Source: Petasospora fabianii (Eukaryota > Ascomycota > Saccharomycetes > Phaffomycetales > Wickerhamomycetaceae). Taken from it: a stretch of DNA of 64,000 bases. The translations under genes were made by a program, and so were the position numbers. The DNA is taken from positions 1 to 64,000 of the forward strand of contig CP048721.1 of the NCBI GenBank assembly GCA_022641835.1, written 5' to 3'. The stretch's first letter is position 1; every line of letters starts with the position of its first letter. The notes beneath the pieces were generated by a model. It was not told where the DNA came from, searched no databases, and saw only the letters and a list, made by a program, of their open reading frames with translations. Positions 51,311 through 60,618 of this stretch are shown one piece after another.

Positions 51311-53461
51311 ATGGATACCGAAGAGTCGGTCGACGACTTCCTTCTAAGAGTCCAACAGCTTGACAAGGATCGTAAAAGAGAAGACAGTAATCGAAGACAA
51401 CGACTCAAGGATGAAATCTTATCAATGAGTATGCGTTCCAAACCATCATCATCATCGACAAAGACCTATTCACCACCAAGGGCCACCATCCCACAATCTG
51501 AATCCATTAAGCACTTCAATGCATCGGTATCAAGAGAATACCGTCTTAATTTGGATGAACTTGTGTATGAATCAGCATATAACTATGACAAGTCGAGAAA
51601 CAAAGAGAACCAACGTCCAAGACAGAATACCAAGGTTAAACAAATTGATCTATCAGATAATGATGATCATCAAGATGATGACAACGACGAAGAAGAAAGA
51701 CGAATCCGTGAAAGCTTTCGTGCATCAAAATCACAAAGCTATAAGAAGTACGACGATCTTGATATCGTGAGATTTGACGATTTTGTCTCTAAGAGAGATA
51801 ACAAGGTACCTACTTCTGCACGTTATTCCAAATTCGAACTGTCAGATGATCAAAAACGTGAAATGGATCAAACTTTACACTCCTTGATTGGTGGTTCAAT
51901 TCCATCGCTAGATGATAAAGAATCATTACGCTGGTCATCAGCTGCCAAATCTAAACCATCAGTACCACTTCCTTCTGCTCAAATGAAGCGTTCACCTCGC
52001 AAGATGGATCTAGAAACACCAACAAGAGCTCATAACTTATCAAGATCCAGCTCACCAATCAAACGCTCTCCGGGTAAGATTGACATTCACTCACATACAA
52101 GATCTAGTCCTGATCAATATGACAATGATGATGAAGAAAGTTTAAGACCAGCACTCCCATCGCGTCCAAGCTTGGGGAAATCCTCAGAGGATTCTTCAAG
52201 ACCTCCACTTCCGACACGTCCTTCAGATAAGTCATATTCCCCAAAACCTAAACCACCAGTAAGACCAAAGAGTACATGGCTTGAGTCTACATTGAAAAAC
52301 TCCACAACTTCGTCAACTCCACAGGCACTGAACACCACAGCTAACTACGCAATTACCAAGCCATCATCTCAGAAATCTAATGGCCATGATGGACATAACT
52401 CATGGTTGGAATCTGCCAAGAAGGTTACCTCTTCCAAACCTTTCGAACAGCCTAAGCCCAAAATTGCACCAATTGTTCCATCAAAGTCTAATACCCTTAC
52501 ACATATGATGGAAAAGGATGCACTTTCCAAGAGTCAGCGTGAAAAGACATTGGAAGAGTTGGCAAATGCCAAACTCAACCACACTTCTAAACCAGAACCA
52601 CCAAAGACCACTGGTAAACTTTCCAAGGATGAACCTCGCTTCAACTCACTCCCATTGAAGAAAACTAGAGCACCAGTGCCACCAGCACACTCTCCATCCC
52701 CATCAACGAGAGAAACATCTCCAGAATTGGTTAATGTCAAACTCAAACCTGCTGTCCCTGCTAGAAAACCATCACTAGAAGTTCCAGAAGCATTGAAGAA
52801 ATCACAGACTTTGAGGCCAGCTTCTCCTACTAGAAAAGTCTCGGAGGATGTTCCAGAAGCCTTGAAAAAGTCAGGAAGGCTTAAACCTGCAGTTCCAACA
52901 CGAAAGGCTTCTGAAAAGCTTCCAGAGGCATTGACCAAAGTTGGATCCTTGAAGATGGCCAAGCCTCTTCCAGAGAAGGAACGAGTTGTACCAGAGGCTC
53001 TTAAGAAGACAAAGGAACTCAAACCAGCACCACCAAAGAGAAAAGTATCTCAGAAGCAACTGGAAGCATTACAAGCCCTTGGTCAATTGAGAAAATCTGA
53101 GAAACCAGAAGTCAAGCCCAAACCAAGAAAAGTCAGTGAATCTAAAGATGTCTTGAATAAGAGTTTACAAGGACTGAAGTCCATCAAGGAACAATCACCA
53201 TCATCACCATCTGCTGCAAGTGATACCCCTCTTGATAAGAAAGCCATGTTGGAGAACGTCTTAAAGAGAGCACAAACAGCACCTACCCCACATTTGATGA
53301 TGAGAGAAGAAGATCTTCCAACTCAGTCACTTAAGAAAGCATCAACGTTTGACAATTCCAGTACAGCATCGGCTAATGATTCTCTAACGCATCCGAATAA
53401 GTCTAGAGCCAAGGGACCAAAGAGAAGAGCACCAAAATCTACAGGAGCCAGCTCTTCTTGA
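51311..53461 (+). CDS. BSP1: Bsp1-like actin-patch adaptor
   Basis: A 716-residue, mostly disordered, basic protein rich in proline and serine. Near the N-terminus is a conserved-looking NLDELVYESAYNYDKS block, like the AYRSAYNYE segment of S. cerevisiae Bsp1. The middle has PxLPxRP-type SH3-ligand motifs (RPALPSRPS, RPPLPTRPS). Residues about 476-605 hold at least five imperfect repeats with VPEALKK followed by LKPAxPxRK. Bsp1 links synaptojanins Inp52/Inp53 to cortical actin patches and the division ring. The call rests on these short motifs plus the nearby JIP5, subunit f and MRP2 genes, neighbours of BSP1 in S. cerevisiae. Confidence 0.65.
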   Translation: MDTEESVDDFLLRVQQLDKDRKREDSNRRQRLKDEILSMSMRSKPSSSSTKTYSPPRATIPQSESIKHFNASVSREYRLNLDELVYESAYNYDKSRNKENQRPRQNTKVKQIDLSDNDDHQDDDNDEEERRIRESFRASKSQSYKKYDDLDIVRFDDFVSKRDNKVPTSARYSKFELSDDQKREMDQTLHSLIGGSIPSLDDKESLRWSSAAKSKPSVPLPSAQMKRSPRKMDLETPTRAHNLSRSSSPIKRSPGKIDIHSHTRSSPDQYDNDDEESLRPALPSRPSLGKSSEDSSRPPLPTRPSDKSYSPKPKPPVRPKSTWLESTLKNSTTSSTPQALNTTANYAITKPSSQKSNGHDGHNSWLESAKKVTSSKPFEQPKPKIAPIVPSKSNTLTHMMEKDALSKSQREKTLEELANAKLNHTSKPEPPKTTGKLSKDEPRFNSLPLKKTRAPVPPAHSPSPSTRETSPELVNVKLKPAVPARKPSLEVPEALKKSQTLRPASPTRKVSEDVPEALKKSGRLKPAVPTRKASEKLPEALTKVGSLKMAKPLPEKERVVPEALKKTKELKPAPPKRKVSQKQLEALQALGQLRKSEKPEVKPKPRKVSESKDVLNKSLQGLKSIKEQSPSSPSAASDTPLDKKAMLENVLKRAQTAPTPHLMMREEDLPTQSLKKASTFDNSSTASANDSLTHPNKSRAKGPKRRAPKSTGASSS

Positions 53462-53525
53462 TTATCATCGAAAACTAATAGTACAATTATTGAGTTCATT
53501 TCGTAAGTGCATAAAAAGGATACCA

Positions 53526-54944
53526 TTACCCTCTTCTTCTCGGATCGGAAATCTGCGCTGGTGGTTGCCATGGGTTGGCACCTTGAGCTTCATACCCATT
53601 GTTGTAGTAATCCTGTGACTGGCCCTGATACATGTCATAGTTGCTACTGACTAACTGTGTTCCATAAGCTGCGGTGGCAGCATCGTCCCACTCGGGACCA
53701 TATCCTATTTGTCTCTGATAATAACCATGCTGATGATACTGGTTCTGTTGTGGAGGATACTGCTGATAACGTCTCGGATCCACTGCGTCATGTTGTGGAT
53801 AACTGGCGTAACCATTATAGTTGTAGTCAGCAGGAGGTTGATGCCATGTGTCATGATTGTAGCTGTTCGAGTCGTACGGTTGTGATTGAATGACTGCGAC
53901 TGGGCCAGATGAAGCAGGATCAGGTTGTGGAGGTGGAGGAGGTGGTGGAGGTTTGATTTTCGGGATTGGGCCAGTATATGTTCTCTTGGACTTCTTCAAC
54001 TTGAAGATGTTTGGGGTTGGGTTCAGTATCTCCTGTTTCTTCTCTTTTTGATTGTTTTCCCCGGCCCTGGTCTTTAAAAGTCTACTCAGTCTCAGCTCTC
54101 TCTGTGCCTTCTTGGAAATTGCCTCTCTCTGTCTTGAGTTTGGACGCTTATTCTCAGAGACAGAGGACACCCTCATAGGTCTGGGTTCCTTCTCTGGACT
54201 AGAGCTGGTTCTCTTTGTTGCTTTGATTGGCTGGTCTCTCTCATCACCATCATCTCCTTCTTCAATGATTCGGGCCCTCGATCTCTTCTTCAATGGGGGT
54301 TTTGCGGCCTTAGGAGGTGATGTTTTCTTTGGTGAAACAGAAATGGCGACAGAAGGCTCCTTAGATGACTGAGATTTCACAGAAGTCGATACATCAGACT
54401 TGTTGGCTCTCTTTCTCGGCTCAACAGCCGTTGAAGTCTCAGACTTCTTAGACGTTTTCTTTGGCTCGACGACATTTGAGCCATCAGAGTTACTCAACAT
54501 CTTCTGTAACTCAATGGAAGCTGAAGCATTGGAGCCGTTAGATATTGTCCCTTGCTTTTCAGAAGTAGACGCCGTTGGTTTCCGTGATGGCCTCTTTGGT
54601 GATTCATCAGCAGACTTCCCTGGTGTTTTCGTTGACAAACTCTTCGGTGTTGTCTCTTGTTGGTTCAGTGTTGACTCTCCCGTTCTCTCAGATCCCTTCC
54701 TTGGTTGTTCAGCAGTCTCACTCAACTTTTGAGGCGCTTCTTCGTCCTTGCCCGGTGATTTCATTCCGATTGTCAGCTCCTTAATGAGCCTATTTGGCAT
54801 ATTGAGAGGAGAATCGTTGTGCTCTGTCGATGATCTGGTAGATCTCGTGTTGTGATTAACAGCAGGTTCCGTCTCTTCCTCATGGGAAAGCACCTTCGAT
54901 AGTGAGACCCCAGATCTTCCGGTGCGTCTTCTAACGGTCATCAT
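53526..54944 (-). CDS. Low-complexity basic ORF overlapping the end of the SET gene
   Basis: A 472-residue reading frame beginning at paired ATGs (54944, 54941) whose first 14 bases overlap the end of the SET-domain gene in the +1 frame. It is rich in Ser, Lys, Glu and Pro, with many SPK/TPK phosphorylation-like sites, a polyproline run KIKPPPPPPPPQPDP near residue 345, and a Q/Y/N-rich, prion-like C-terminus (380-472). The frame stays open upstream to 55073. I recognise no domain. It is either a separate gene starting inside the SET gene or the true C-terminal tail of the SET protein displaced by a frameshift. I see no good splice sites that would join them. Confidence 0.6.
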   Translation of the reverse strand: MMTVRRRTGRSGVSLSKVLSHEEETEPAVNHNTRSTRSSTEHNDSPLNMPNRLIKELTIGMKSPGKDEEAPQKLSETAEQPRKGSERTGESTLNQQETTPKSLSTKTPGKSADESPKRPSRKPTASTSEKQGTISNGSNASASIELQKMLSNSDGSNVVEPKKTSKKSETSTAVEPRKRANKSDVSTSVKSQSSKEPSVAISVSPKKTSPPKAAKPPLKKRSRARIIEEGDDGDERDQPIKATKRTSSSPEKEPRPMRVSSVSENKRPNSRQREAISKKAQRELRLSRLLKTRAGENNQKEKKQEILNPTPNIFKLKKSKRTYTGPIPKIKPPPPPPPPQPDPASSGPVAVIQSQPYDSNSYNHDTWHQPPADYNYNGYASYPQHDAVDPRRYQQYPPQQNQYHQHGYYQRQIGYGPEWDDAATAAYGTQLVSSNYDMYQGQSQDYYNNGYEAQGANPWQPPAQISDPRRRG

Positions 54945-56454
54945 CGTCACTCGGTTCTGAAACAGCTGCCTCCTCGAAATCCTCAGAGAGATCTGATGCG
55001 GAAACGAAGTCCTCGTCATCATCGTCATCTGTTTCGCTGTAGTAATCATCACCAATCTCCTCATTCTCGACATCAATAGCAGACCTTGTTCCAGATGGCT
55101 GGCCCTCCCCGCTAATTGTCTTCTTAGCGGCTTTCCTGGATTCCTTTTTCTTGTTGTTTATTGGTTCAGATATTGGCTCAGTTGGTGGCGAAACGGGAAT
55201 GCTTTCCTCGATAGTTGGTGCGGTCAGCACTGGTGGATCAGGTTTCTTACCAATTACACCACGACAGATCTTGGATTCACAGTAACATTTCTGTGGCTCA
55301 GAGTTTTCATACCATTCAAAGTTATAGTCGTAAGTGATCTCATCACCTGGATAGATTGGTCTTCTGGCAAAGAGACCAATTCTAGGCTCTTGGTTGACAT
55401 ACCATTTCTGCATCTCACAGTTTGGATCACAAGAGTGGTTGACAAATCTTGCAACTGAACCCCTGCGGCCTGCATCGATGACTAAAGTCTTTTCCATACC
55501 GAGAAAGTAGTACTTGGTCTCATTCTTGTAGATAGTACCAAGTCTCCGGTCAACCTCATCCAGATCAATGACCTCACCGGTGTACTCAACAATCAAGGAG
55601 TCAACGTTGTAAGACCGCACAGCAAAGAGACCCAGTCCCTTCTTTTCAGTGGGTCGCACTTCGTATCCCTGTGCAAAGAGATTGTTATTGTTGAGATCTT
55701 CAACCAAATTGGTGAAGCGACGATTTCCACAATCTTGATTACCGAAGGAGCAGTTATGGCTTGTACACTCATATTGAACGGAGCGATTGAGACAAGAATC
55801 AGAACAGTGTGTACCATTCCTGGATGCACAGTAACAAACTCTCCATGGTGTATTTCTTTTCTTGTTTGTATGCTCCACCAACCATTGGTTTTGCTTAAGG
55901 TTGTGCTTCCATTTGTAAACTTGGTTCTCATCGGCAACTGTTGGTGAGTATATGCCATATGGTAATTTGAAATCTTCCGTAGAGTTGATACGTCGGAGAC
56001 CCTCACCATCTGGAAGAGGGAAACTAAACCGTTTTCTATCATTCTCAGAAGCTGGCTTGTGAATGAGACCGGAACGAACCCAGAGTTTACCATCTAGCTT
56101 GAACTCTGTCGCTTCTTGCTTGATCTTCTCATCCTCTTCCTCTTCGTTTGCCTCATCCGCCGACGGAAGCTCATTAGACCAGTGGAGAATAGTAGCATTT
56201 TCAGTATCTTGTTCAGTGTATCTCTTCCATTCCACACATTCGTCGACAGCGGCTCTTATGATAGTATCGTCAGCGTCTGGGATAGGCGAGTTCTCAAAGA
56301 AATCAAAGACCAAGGACCATGCCTTACGTTTTTGTAAGGTACGGGAAGTTCTGGAGGGGTATCCTGGGTTGCTAAAAGTGCCCAGGCCCGAACTCGGGGT
56401 GCTCCTAGCGGAGTTCTTAGCGGAGTTCTTAGCAGAGCTGGCCCTGGTCACCAT
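54931..56454 (-). CDS. ASH1-like SET-domain histone lysine methyltransferase
   Basis: A 507-residue chromatin enzyme. Order of domains: disordered N-terminus with KNSAKNSAR repeats, a helical region (40-185), AWS zinc domain (about 205-250, CYCASRNGTHCSDSCLNR), SET (262-383) with FVNHSCDPNC at 337-346 and ITYDYNFEW, and post-SET (390-404, CYCESKICRG). AWS-SET-postSET marks the H3K36/ASH1L/NSD/SET2 group. The insert YYFLGMEKTLVIDAGRRGS resembles ASH1L more than SET2, and no SRI or WW domain is seen here or in the overlapping frame, so an ASH1-type enzyme is likely. S. cerevisiae has no such orthologue. It ends in an acidic tail EPSDDDDR at the frame overlap. Confidence 0.88.
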   Translation of the reverse strand: MVTRASSAKNSAKNSARSTPSSGLGTFSNPGYPSRTSRTLQKRKAWSLVFDFFENSPIPDADDTIIRAAVDECVEWKRYTEQDTENATILHWSNELPSADEANEEEEDEKIKQEATEFKLDGKLWVRSGLIHKPASENDRKRFSFPLPDGEGLRRINSTEDFKLPYGIYSPTVADENQVYKWKHNLKQNQWLVEHTNKKRNTPWRVCYCASRNGTHCSDSCLNRSVQYECTSHNCSFGNQDCGNRRFTNLVEDLNNNNLFAQGYEVRPTEKKGLGLFAVRSYNVDSLIVEYTGEVIDLDEVDRRLGTIYKNETKYYFLGMEKTLVIDAGRRGSVARFVNHSCDPNCEMQKWYVNQEPRIGLFARRPIYPGDEITYDYNFEWYENSEPQKCYCESKICRGVIGKKPDPPVLTAPTIEESIPVSPPTEPISEPINNKKKESRKAAKKTISGEGQPSGTRSAIDVENEEIGDDYYSETDDDDDEDFVSASDLSEDFEEAAVSEPSDDDDR

Positions 56455-56977
56455 AATAAGGACCGATGCAGGGCCTCAGAGATTATGTTTATGTGATCGG
56501 AGTAACAGTGGGGCGGTTCGTGTATATACGAAGGGTGTGACTGGGGCGTTTGGTAGGGGAGCGAGAGGCTCGGTGGCCCTTTGTGTGGTTTGCTGTGAGG
56601 GTAAAAGCCGATGAGTATATAAATCCTCTCATGTTATTGAGTGCTATGCTGTGTTTACTCGTGCCCTCTTCTGGTTGGCGCGAAATGGTGATTGATCACC
56701 ATGTACTTCAATGGTCTACGAAGGTTGGGCTCTTTTTACTAGAGAATAGTTCTTCAATGTCTCTGATAAGAACGGAAGGATACCCTAGGTCTTAAAGAAG
56801 ACACTACAACCATTTTCTGCGGCATCCATGTTGCTATGCCCTAGGTGTGTTCAGTGTCGTGTTCTACAATCTCGAATGGTCTCAACTTCATAACATGACA
56901 TTAACCAATGACGGCGGCCACTGGGGTATATATATATACAGAGGGTGATGCGTTTTGTTCTTTCTTAGTGCAAGATA
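56455..56977. other. SET-gene promoter / MRP2 3' region
   Basis: A 523-bp gap between two minus-strand genes. CCCTAGGT occurs twice (56783 and 56839), and a TATATATATATA run lies near 56927-56938, close to the MRP2 3' end. No gene recognised. Confidence 0.5.
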
Positions 56978-57325
56978 TTACCAAGAACCCTTACGGACAC
57001 CTGGAAGTTCACCAGCAAGGGCCATCTCTCTAAACTGGTAACGGTTGGTGCGGAACTGCTTGATGACACCTCTGGCGTGACCAGAGCTGACACAACGGTC
57101 CTTAACGGCAGTCATTCTGGTGTAGTTTGGCATGGTTGTAAGCTGCAGCTGAGCCTCGAGTCTAGCACGGGCTGGAAGAGCAGTGTTTCTAGCGATGTAC
57201 TTGAGCGCCTGGGTTGTCACCTCGTGCTCGGCGGCCTGCTGACGCTTGAAGTGGTCACGGATGACACGGGCGTTGGTGTATGACGTCGGCAGCTGGAACT
57301 TGACGGGGAAACGGAAGGCACCCAT
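56978..57325 (-). CDS. MRP2: Mitochondrial small-subunit ribosomal protein uS14m
   Basis: A 115-residue protein of the uS14 family in the mitochondrial small ribosomal subunit. The C-terminal half shows the uS14 signature: RMTAVKDRCVSSGHARGVIK followed by FRTNRYQFREMALAGELPGVRKGSW. Length equals S. cerevisiae Mrp2 (115). It is divergent from the first RNase H gene. Confidence 0.96.
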   Translation of the reverse strand: MGAFRFPVKFQLPTSYTNARVIRDHFKRQQAAEHEVTTQALKYIARNTALPARARLEAQLQLTTMPNYTRMTAVKDRCVSSGHARGVIKQFRTNRYQFREMALAGELPGVRKGSW

Positions 57326-57698
57326 TGTGACGGTCTAGGGGATGAGTTTCTAAAGCGGCAAAGGCAGAAGCGAAGTAGAACTATACTGTTTCCTTCGTCC
57401 TCTAGTGAAGGCTTATAGATCTTTGGACGATGAGTCGCGAAAAATTCTGGCGTTGCTTATGTCAGCATATGGTGGTATGCGCAACATGTACCAATAGTCC
57501 CCCGTCATCCGTCCCATCGCACAGGCTTCTCTCAGTTCTATTGACACATTTTTATTCATTTGCAATCTACAGTGATTAATGCAAACCACCATCAGTTATC
57601 TCCAGCTAGTTCAGATTCCCTCATTCAGCTCATAACAACATTTACACTCTCTCATTACATCATACTTCGTCCCAGAGCCTACATCACTAAATCCCCCA
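57326..57698. other. Divergent MRP2 / RNase H promoter region
   Basis: A 373-bp gap between divergent genes. No factor site or RNA gene recognised. Confidence 0.4.
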
Positions 57699-58937
57699 AT
57701 GAAGCAAGCTCTCCACATTGTGAAGAGAGCTCGCAACTCATCGATCTGCTCGAACTGTCTCCAAGTACTGAAGCACAACAGCCATGTGAAGACTGGCATC
57801 TCCATTTACGCCAGCGGAGGCAGTACGATACACTTGTCTAATGACTTCTCCCATGGAACCTTTGGAACACGGCCGTTCTCCTCATCTCCAACAAGAACAG
57901 AACTAATCAGGACCAGGACGACTTCGTCAAAGGTTTCCAAACCAACGATACTGGAAACAAGTAATGGCCCTTTCTACTCTGTGGCCGTCGGTAGGGAACC
58001 TGGGATCTATACTACCTGGGATGCATGCCAGACCCAAGTCAAGTCGTTCCCTCATGCTCGATTCAAAAAGTTCAAAGATTATGCCTCTGCAAAGGCATTC
58101 TTGACAAGAGTCCCCGATGACTTTGAATCACACACGAGGAACCTTATACATTCACCACCAGTGTCAACTCCTACTCCTAAAGGGAAGCCAGTCTATGCAG
58201 TGTCATATGGCGATGACCAGCCCGGTCAAATATTTGACAGTTGGGCCGAATGTCAGGAAGCCATCATGAACAAGAAAGGCGTCACATTCAAGAAATTTGA
58301 AGATTTGGCCGCTGCTGCAGAATTCATCAAGGTTGAACCAAAACCTGAAGTATCAGAACATCACAGACAGATCTCAGTTGAGGAATTTCTGTCCAATAAC
58401 TCATTGCATGTCTTGCGGAAGCAGCAGGCTATGGCTCCCAAATATGTCTACGCAGATGGATCATTTACGAGAGGGTCAGATGGTAAGGTGAGAGCAGGTT
58501 ACGGTGTTTACTTTGGTGAGAATGATCATCGCAACGTTTCATCACCGTTGATTATGGATGAAGTGGACTCCTATATTGCTGAAGTTCACGCCGCTCGTGC
58601 TGCTTTGAAGCTCATATGTGCCGACATCAAGAGATACGATAATGGAGATGGTGACTATCTTGACAAGTATATTCTCATGACTGACTCTGAGACTGTGATC
58701 AATTTGCTCAACACATATGCCCCCCTGTGGTCTGATGCTGACTACGCTAAGAGACGCGCTGGTCAGGAGCTGAGGGATATTGTCAAAATGTTCAACTTTA
58801 TCAAGGATTGCTATGCTGAGAACCCAGAAGTGTTCGGTGATCATCGTTTTGAGGTGAAGTGGGTGAAGGGACATGCGGGCCATCCTGGAAATGAAATGGC
58901 TGATCGTCTAGCCAAGGAGGGTGCTAACGCCTCATGA
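57699..58937 (+). CDS. RNH1: RNase H1 with two hybrid-binding domains (array gene 1)
   Basis: RNase H1 cuts the RNA strand of RNA-DNA hybrids. The 412-residue protein has an N-terminal basic, serine-rich stretch ending RPFSSSPTR that looks like a mitochondrial presequence, two RNase H hybrid-binding domains (about 91-136, FYSVAVGREPGIYTTWDAC; about 164-210, VYAVSYGDDQPGQIFDSW), and the RNase H fold (about 248-412). The catalytic set is complete: D253 (ADGS), E295 (AEVHA), D329 (TDSE), H in WVKGHAGHPGNE and D402. It is the first of four co-directional RNase H genes. With array gene 4 it is the best candidate for the ancestral RNH1. Confidence 0.95.
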   Translation: MKQALHIVKRARNSSICSNCLQVLKHNSHVKTGISIYASGGSTIHLSNDFSHGTFGTRPFSSSPTRTELIRTRTTSSKVSKPTILETSNGPFYSVAVGREPGIYTTWDACQTQVKSFPHARFKKFKDYASAKAFLTRVPDDFESHTRNLIHSPPVSTPTPKGKPVYAVSYGDDQPGQIFDSWAECQEAIMNKKGVTFKKFEDLAAAAEFIKVEPKPEVSEHHRQISVEEFLSNNSLHVLRKQQAMAPKYVYADGSFTRGSDGKVRAGYGVYFGENDHRNVSSPLIMDEVDSYIAEVHAARAALKLICADIKRYDNGDGDYLDKYILMTDSETVINLLNTYAPLWSDADYAKRRAGQELRDIVKMFNFIKDCYAENPEVFGDHRFEVKWVKGHAGHPGNEMADRLAKEGANAS

Positions 58938-60353
58938 ACAGAGTATCTGCCGTAATTGCTAATTTATGACTTCATGAAGAGCAAAACTAATCTTACACGG
59001 ATTGATGGAGTCAGTTATCAACCTGGTCGAAAGCTTGTTTTGGGGCTGCTGCTACGGTTGATCTGCGGTTTCATGGGGGCGCTGGGCCCTTTCGTTTCGA
59101 CAGCTCCACAAGCGGCTTGCGTATGGACCAATGGACCGGCAGCGCATAACCTGCGACATCTTCAAACACTTGGTCTGATCTTTAACTCGGCTCTGAGTAG
59201 TCAAGTAATCTTAAAATATCTGCACTAATATGGTATTCTCAACTGTGGTGGCTGGAGTGTTCAGTGACTTCAAGCAAGAGCTCTTGCGGTTGTACCATGA
59301 CTTCACCGGCACAGAACAACATTCTAGCAGCAGCTCTGATATGATTGCCTCTTCAATGACTTTGCCAGATCAAACACCACCAGAACTTTGTGGAACTTTG
59401 CCAGATCAAACACGACCGGAACCTTGTGGAACAAATGATGAGTCCAAGAGTGTGATCACGGCTGAGAAAGTCGAGCAGTCCGATCCACAGCCACAACAGA
59501 AAGCAACGAGGAAGACGAAGAAACAAATGAAGGCTGAGAGAGCAAAAAAGGACCGTAACCTAAATATCAGAGCACTTGGTAAATGGAAGGTGTACACCGA
59601 TGGATCTTTCTCTCCATACCAAAAGAACGGTGGCTATGGTGTGTACTTCGGAAATGATGATCCTCGTAACATGTCCAGGTATCTTGATTACTGTCGTAAT
59701 AGCTTTGAAGCAGAGGTACATGCTATCAATGCAGGCTTAAATGCAATTTACACGGAGATTAAGAAGATCCGTAAAAAGGGGCGAGGTGAAATCCACAAGT
59801 ACGTGTTAGTGAGCGACTCGAAGGATGCTATCAGCGCCATTATCACCTGGCGAGTGTCTCCACCGTATGATTACCTGAGGCAAGTGCACGAGAAATACCA
59901 TGCAATCCGGACTTTCTATTTCAACCAATCTGAGGTCTTCTCTGTGCATGTTTTCGATATCTATTGGGTTCGGGGTCATTCTGGTGTTGAAGGTAACAAC
60001 AAGGCAGACAAGCTAGCCAAGCTTGGGCGTCTTGCTTACAGTGATCATTAGTTTTGATACTTGGAGGACATCCATTGTATCACATGACCATAGTAATGAT
60101 ATGCTAGCTTGATAGCACTGATGTTACATAATGAACCACCATCGTACGGAGACAGTAGTAATACTAGTAGACTCCGGTCTTAACTGACAGGTGTATAGTT
60201 ATTAAGTAACAAAAGTCTAGGAATCAGATATTGCTTCCTTATCAACAGACTAAAAGTTTTTCAACAGCTAAGCAGCAGGATCAAAGACATGAGGTAGGGG
60301 CCTTATCCTTACAAACGTGGGGACAAGTGAATAGTGAACGGTGAATAACAATT
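58935..60353 (+). repeat. Tandem duplication unit A
   Basis: A 1419-bp unit beginning at the TGA of array gene 1 (tgaacagagtatctgcc) and ending gtgaataacaat. It contains flanking non-coding sequence plus array gene 2. Its sequence is repeated in the next 1.68 kb, with close similarity in both flanks. Confidence 0.85.
59230..60051 (+). CDS. Divergent RNase H-like protein without hybrid-binding domain (array gene 2)
   Basis: A 273-residue protein. Residues 1-27 (MVFSTVVAGVFSDFKQELLR onward) have no counterpart in the outer RNase H genes. A disordered stretch with LPDQTPPELCGT duplicated (45-68) and a Lys-rich segment (92-115) lead to a C-terminal RNase H fold (118-273). The catalytic set is complete: D124, E162, D196, H in WVRGHSGVEGNN and D260. 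The GYGVYFGNDDPRN block ties it to its neighbours in the array, so it arose locally. With no RHBD, hybrid binding would depend on the catalytic domain and the basic linker. It lies in duplication unit A. Confidence 0.88.
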   Translation: MVFSTVVAGVFSDFKQELLRLYHDFTGTEQHSSSSSDMIASSMTLPDQTPPELCGTLPDQTRPEPCGTNDESKSVITAEKVEQSDPQPQQKATRKTKKQMKAERAKKDRNLNIRALGKWKVYTDGSFSPYQKNGGYGVYFGNDDPRNMSRYLDYCRNSFEAEVHAINAGLNAIYTEIKKIRKKGRGEIHKYVLVSDSKDAISAIITWRVSPPYDYLRQVHEKYHAIRTFYFNQSEVFSVHVFDIYWVRGHSGVEGNNKADKLAKLGRLAYSDH

Positions 60354-60618
60354 TGAACAGAGTATCTGCCATAATTGCTGATTCATGATTGCAAGAAAGA
60401 CTAATGACCTGATATTAGTTTTGTATTTGGACTACTGCCACGGTCGATTTGAGGTTTCATTGGGGGCGCCGTGCCCTATAGTTGCGACAGCTCCACAAGC
60501 GGCTTGCGTATGGGCCAATCGACCGGCAGCGCATATAACCTACGGCATCTTCAAACACTTGGTCTGATCTTTAACTCGGCTCTAAGTAATCAAGTAATCT
60601 TACAATATCTGCACTAAT
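60052..60618. other. Inter-RNase H spacer (end of unit A, start of unit B)
   Basis: A 567-bp gap. The first 300 bases resemble the region 61714-62030, and the last 265 resemble 58938-59229, so the duplication junction at about 60353/60354 falls inside it. No separate gene. Confidence 0.75.
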
